Source: SZUA-378 sp036652815
GTDB taxonomy: Bacteria > Bacillota > Clostridia > Lachnospirales > Lachnospiraceae
Assembly (NCBI GenBank): GCA_036652815.1
Contig: JAVVVE010000011.1
Coordinates: 8,105-72,104 of the forward strand
Direction of reading: 5' to 3'
Length of the DNA: 64,000 nucleotides
Shown here: positions 60,819 through 64,000 of the stretch, piece by piece
How the letters are laid out: each line of letters opens with the position of its first letter
How positions within the stretch are numbered: position 1 is the first letter of the stretch
Notes under the pieces: generated by a model
Told to the model about the DNA's origin: nothing
Databases searched by the model: none
What the model saw: only the letters and a program-made list of their open reading frames with translations
Program-made: the position numbers and the translations under genes

Positions 60819-61676
60819 ATGATTCATGCAGGATTGATTTTGGAAGGTGGGGCTGTGCGAGGTGTATTTACGGCAGGAGCACTTGATTATCTTGTGGAAT
60901 GTAAGATTGAATTCTCCCATGTAATCGGAGTATCGGCAGGCAGCTGCAATGCTGTGGATTATGTAGCGAGACAGAAGGGAAGAACGAAGGCATGTTTTAT
61001 TCCGGAGGATAAGGTTAATCAATGTATGTCTCTCAAGAATGTTTTTCTTGGAAAAAGTTTATACGATATGGAAAAAGCTTTTGTGGAGTATCCTTCTGAG
61101 ATTTATCCCTTCGATTTTAAATCCTTTTTTGCTTCACCGACTACTTGCGAGATTGTAGCAACAAATTGCCTGACAGGGGAGCCGAATTATTTTCAAACGA
61201 AGCGAGAGCGTGCGACGCTCATGAAGTATTGCAGGGCATCCAGCAGCCTTCCTCTGGTTAGTTCGATGGTACAGGTAGACGGAATCCCTTATCTGGACGG
61301 TGGGCTGTCGGATTCAGTCCCTATTAGGCACAGTATCGAAGCGGGTAATCGAAAAAATGTCATTATTTTAACGAGAAATCCTGGATATCGTAAATCAAGC
61401 TCCACCCGTTTGAACCATCTGTATGAAAAGAAGTATGCACAATATCCAAACTTAATTCATACGATTGAGCATCGAGCACGCATGTATAATAAAACGATGG
61501 CGTATATTGAGCATATGGAGCGCAAGGGTGAGGTATTTGTTCTAAGACCGACAATACCATGCCCTTCCAAGATAGAGACGCATGCGGATGTCTTAAATGC
61601 GTTCTACGAGCATGGATATCATAAGATGAGGAAAGAACTGGATAAGATGATGGATTATCTGTATGCTAAGGCGTAG
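60819..61676 (+). CDS. Patatin-like phospholipase family protein
   Basis: A 285-residue cytoplasmic acyl hydrolase of the YjjU/RssA-like group. Oxyanion loop GGAVRG, nucleophile S39 in GVSAGS and the catalytic aspartate D160 in LDGGLSDS are present. The substrate is unknown. The ATG at 60819 is preferred over 60807, because AAAGGA at 60802-60807 overlaps the earlier codon. Its last 11 bases overlap the end of the converging diguanylate cyclase gene. Confidence 0.92.
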   Translation: MIHAGLILEGGAVRGVFTAGALDYLVECKIEFSHVIGVSAGSCNAVDYVARQKGRTKACFIPEDKVNQCMSLKNVFLGKSLYDMEKAFVEYPSEIYPFDFKSFFASPTTCEIVATNCLTGEPNYFQTKRERATLMKYCRASSSLPLVSSMVQVDGIPYLDGGLSDSVPIRHSIEAGNRKNVIILTRNPGYRKSSSTRLNHLYEKKYAQYPNLIHTIEHRARMYNKTMAYIEHMERKGEVFVLRPTIPCPSKIETHADVLNAFYEHGYHKMRKELDKMMDYLYAKA

Positions 61677-63339
61677 TAATAGAAACGGCATCGCTATCTA
61701 AGATGAGATGTCCATTTTTTCCATTTTCTTTTACTTGATACATAGCGTCATCCGCTATTTTCATTAATTCTTCATAGGTGGAGGAGCCATTGGAAATAAC
61801 ACCACCGATACAGCAATAGAGAGGAATACGTTGTCCGTATATGCCAAGCGGAACTCCAAGACGTAGAGAAACCGTAATATTACGAACTAAAGTCTCTATG
61901 GCTTCTACTTCTGCGGGGTTGATGATGCAGACTGCAAATTCATCGCCACCGATGCGTCCACTGATTCCCTGACACTGCCATCTTAAGGTATCGGCCAGAA
62001 AACATAGTGTTTTATCTCCCCCTGCATGTCCATAATTTGAATTAAAATTCTTAAAATCATCCAAATCAATAAATAAGTAAATAATCTTATTTCCATTTGC
62101 CTGTGCATAAGTCAGTTCTTTGCGCATGGCGTCTTCTATGGCAGATTTATTTAATAATCCTGTTAAGGGATCTTTTTCTGCTTTGTCACGCAAATAGCGT
62201 TGTTTATTTTTCTCCTCGTCAATATTGTGCTCAATCTGTTCCAATAGTGTATTAATCTCTGCAGATACGGTTCCCAATTCGACATGATCGGCTAATTCCA
62301 TGCGGATGCTATAATCTTTTGTTTCGGTAATCAACTTGAATTTGTGAATCATTCGGTCGAGTGGCTTTACGATTCTGGCGGAGATAATATAGTTTACTGC
62401 AAGGAGCATCAACAGAACGATGAACAACAATGAAATAAGCAAAACGGAATATTGTTTCTGCGTATGCAGATTCTGCTCAACACTGATCGTTGCCAACATG
62501 TTCCATGCTGCATGCTCGAAACCGGAATAGTAGGTTATGTAGTGTTCTCCTTGTATCTTATAGTCTAAAATACCGGAACTTGCAAATTTATCACGTGCAT
62601 TCCAGGCATTGGTAAAAGCATGATTCTTGTCTTTGGGAAGAACAAAGTTTTGCCGAGAAGAAGCTCCGGTGCCTGCGGTAATGAGCTGCCCTTTTCCGTC
62701 AATCAGATAGATAGTGCCATCATGCAACAGATTGGCAGATAGCCTTACTTTTTCAAAAAAATTCAGATTGATCTCTTCTACAATATAACCCAGCAAGTTA
62801 CCATCCACTACAATCTGTTTGGTTGCAAGCAAGACTTTTTCGGTATTACCATGTTGATTTTCTTCAAAAACCTCAGTAAACTGTAATTCTGGTGTGTGAT
62901 ATTTGGAATCCAGGTTCTTTAAGATACTGACTTCACCGGCGGGTACCCATTGGCTACAGGCAACAATCCGAAATTGTGCATCTGTCAGGGTAATGCTTTC
63001 GATATATTCATTCTTATCAACGCGTACTTTGAGGATATTATCAAGATTGGAACGATCAGAAGAATGTATTTGTACATTTTCTTGATTGGATAAGTTTAGC
63101 AGATCGTGAACGACATCAAACTCGCCTATAATAGATACCTCGATGTCGCGTTCGTTTAAAAAATTATCAATGGAATCTATTTGCGTGGATGCAGCAATAC
63201 TCAATTCATTTTCCAGGACATGGAGTAGTTGGTGACTGTAAAAAGTAGTAGAAGAAATACCAAAAATCAATAGTGGTACTATAGATAAGACGATAAATAA
63301 CATAAATAGCATAGTCTGCATTTTCATTTTATGAAACAT
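61666..63339 (-). CDS. Membrane diguanylate cyclase with Cache-type sensor
   Basis: A 557-residue sensor enzyme. Membrane helix 1 is at about 9-30, an extracellular Cache-like ligand domain at about 32-290, helix 2 at about 295-320 and a HAMP-like linker (ARIVKPLDRMIHKFK). The cytoplasmic GGDEF domain has an intact GGDEF at 464-468 (GRIGGDEFAVC). It should make c-di-GMP in response to an external small molecule. No clear upstream I-site (RxxD) could be confirmed. It is one of two c-di-GMP synthesis genes in this window. It converges on the patatin gene. Confidence 0.94.
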   Translation of the reverse strand: MFHKMKMQTMLFMLFIVLSIVPLLIFGISSTTFYSHQLLHVLENELSIAASTQIDSIDNFLNERDIEVSIIGEFDVVHDLLNLSNQENVQIHSSDRSNLDNILKVRVDKNEYIESITLTDAQFRIVACSQWVPAGEVSILKNLDSKYHTPELQFTEVFEENQHGNTEKVLLATKQIVVDGNLLGYIVEEINLNFFEKVRLSANLLHDGTIYLIDGKGQLITAGTGASSRQNFVLPKDKNHAFTNAWNARDKFASSGILDYKIQGEHYITYYSGFEHAAWNMLATISVEQNLHTQKQYSVLLISLLFIVLLMLLAVNYIISARIVKPLDRMIHKFKLITETKDYSIRMELADHVELGTVSAEINTLLEQIEHNIDEEKNKQRYLRDKAEKDPLTGLLNKSAIEDAMRKELTYAQANGNKIIYLFIDLDDFKNFNSNYGHAGGDKTLCFLADTLRWQCQGISGRIGGDEFAVCIINPAEVEAIETLVRNITVSLRLGVPLGIYGQRIPLYCCIGGVISNGSSTYEELMKIADDAMYQVKENGKNGHLILDSDAVSITTP

Positions 63340-63424
63340 AGTACCATATGTCCTTTCTGTTATTAATCTATTAGCCTTTTAATCATAACAAAAGACATGG
63401 AGAATGTAAAGGGACAGATACTAT

Positions 63425-63469
63425 AAAAAAAGCTGCTGCCCTTTGACCATAGGCCAAAGAACAACAGCT
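63425..63469 (-). terminator. Rho-independent terminator of the cold-shock gene
   Basis: On the reverse strand a 15-16-pair stem with some G-U pairs (63469-63455 with 63445-63431) is followed by a run of T (63430-63425). Confidence 0.9.
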
Positions 63470-63484
63470 CTTCTGTGAGTTTAA

Positions 63485-63688
63485 CTATGCGATACAAACA
63501 TTAACTGCCTGTAATCCACGGTTTCCTTGAGTGGTCTCAAATGTAACTGCCTGACCATCTTCTAAAGTTTTGAATCCTTCTGTAGAGATTCCTGAGAAAT
63601 GTACAAATACATCTTCTCCTGTGCTCTCGTCTGTAATAAAACCAAATCCTTTAGTGCTGTTAAACCACTTTACTGTACCTCTATTCAT
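63485..63688 (-). CDS. Cold-shock protein (CspA family)
   Basis: A 67-residue OB-fold nucleic-acid chaperone with RNP1 (KGFGFI) and RNP2 (VFVHF). The start MNRGTVKWFNSTKGFG is canonical. AGGAGG is upstream. A leader of about 130 bases precedes the gene, as is usual for temperature-controlled csp mRNAs. Confidence 0.97.
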   Translation of the reverse strand: MNRGTVKWFNSTKGFGFITDESTGEDVFVHFSGISTEGFKTLEDGQAVTFETTQGNRGLQAVNVCIA

Positions 63689-63822
63689 TTTGGGTACCTC
63701 CTATTATTTTATTATATCCGAATGAAAATAAAAAAAATCACACATTTTCGTAAACCATTACATTAATGTATAATGACTTACAAAAACGCGTGAAAATCAG
63801 AATCTCATTAAAATACTTCTTC
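63689..63822 (-). promoter_or_regulatory. Long 5' leader of the cold-shock mRNA
   Basis: AT-rich transcribed leader between the promoter at 63823-63851 and the csp ATG. It holds a perfect 12-base palindrome, TACATTAATGTA (near 63762-63773), which could form a cold-stabilised structure. No other gene is visible. Confidence 0.5.
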
Positions 63823-63851
63823 ATCCTACCATCGAAAGAGTGGTCTGTCAA
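63823..63851 (-). promoter_or_regulatory. csp promoter
   Basis: On the reverse strand a perfect TTGACA (63851-63846), 17 bases and TAGGAT (63828-63823). Confidence 0.72.
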
Positions 63852-63913
63852 GTGATTTCGCAAAATAAGTTCAGTTAATGTCAAAATAAAAAATAATGAA
63901 AATCATAATTCTA

Positions 63914-63942
63914 TTGACGAATAGACCGGGATTGGTTAAACT
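63914..63942 (+). promoter_or_regulatory. Possible promoter of a gene beyond the window
   Basis: TTGACG (63914-63919), 17 bases and TAAACT (63937-63942), followed by a small hairpin GTGCAT/ATGCAC (63959-63976). No coding start is seen before the window ends. Confidence 0.45.
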
Positions 63943-64000
63943 ATAAATCACATACATCGTGCATTTTCTAATGCACATGCATTCCATTCCATGTTCATCA

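Noticed and set aside
58596..61676. Glycopeptide-resistance cluster (VanH-like dehydrogenase and VanZ-like protein)
   Set aside because: No D-Ala-D-Lac ligase, VanX or VanRS genes. truA lies between the two, and both families are common in housekeeping contexts.
1..64000. CRISPR arrays, insertion sequences, prophage or integrative element borders
   Set aside because: I saw no repeat-spacer arrays, transposase or integrase genes, or att-like duplications. The tRNA-Leu gene is not followed by an integrase or a repeated 3' end.

Overview
The window looks like a chromosomal segment of an anaerobic, low-GC Gram-positive member of the Clostridia, most likely a Lachnospiraceae-type organism. The pointers are a pyrophosphate-type phosphofructokinase, LL-diaminopimelate aminotransferase, a TM1266-type small regulator linked to iron-only hydrogenase systems, an alpha/beta spore protein (so probably a spore former), siroheme-type sulfite reductase chemistry and AGGAGG-like ribosome binding sites before most genes. 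No phage, transposon, CRISPR array or rRNA is visible. Many sigma-A promoters with 17-base spacers can be read directly.

Layout. 1-8.1 kb: end of a methyltransferase gene, then hslO and nadE in one overlapping unit, a membrane protein on the other strand, a small membrane protein, guaB, a MATE transporter, tRNA-Leu(UAG) and a VOC protein. 8.1-17.7 kb: a four-gene signalling operon (REC/GGDEF/EAL protein, two hybrid histidine kinases, a free HPt) that looks like a phosphorelay ending in c-di-GMP metabolism. 17.7-20.7 kb, reverse strand: an MgtA-type Mg2+ P-type ATPase behind a long leader that encodes a Pro/Asp-containing 32-residue peptide. 20.8-24.3 kb: a small protein, a cytoplasmic alpha-amylase, a four-helix membrane protein and a DUF2974-type hydrolase.

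24.4-32.2 kb: sulfite reductase-like protein followed by hemA-hemC-cobA/hemD-hemB-hemL and a precorrin-2-dehydrogenase-like protein. No hemE is present, so the cluster reads as tetrapyrrole supply for siroheme (or cobalamin) rather than haem. 32.2-33.3 kb: a yybP-ykoY (Mn2+) riboswitch with its terminator before a CaCA-family cation exchanger. 33.4-47 kb: carbon metabolism (PPi-phosphofructokinase, LacI regulator, glycogen/maltodextrin phosphorylase, then dapF-dapL, then a maltodextrin ABC transporter, malQ and a second LacI regulator). LacI-type operator palindromes lie in the glgP promoter and, in related form, just after the transporter promoter.

47-51 kb: a cation/proton antiporter, CYTH protein, DJ-1 protein, SASP, and an ECF S-component paired with a TM1266-like regulator behind a promoter, a leader of about 150 bases and a terminator of unknown class. 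51-61.7 kb: trigger factor-clpP-clpX-lon-engB (proteostasis), an AI-2E family permease, D-lactate dehydrogenase, truA, VanZ-like and patatin-like genes. 61.7-64 kb, reverse strand: a membrane diguanylate cyclase and a cold-shock protein with a leader of about 130 bases.

The observations most worth follow-up are the mgtA leader peptide, the orphan attenuated leader before the TM1266/ECF pair, the self-contained c-di-GMP phosphorelay with paired unnamed sensor modules, and the unusual C-terminal half of the protein closing the siroheme cluster.
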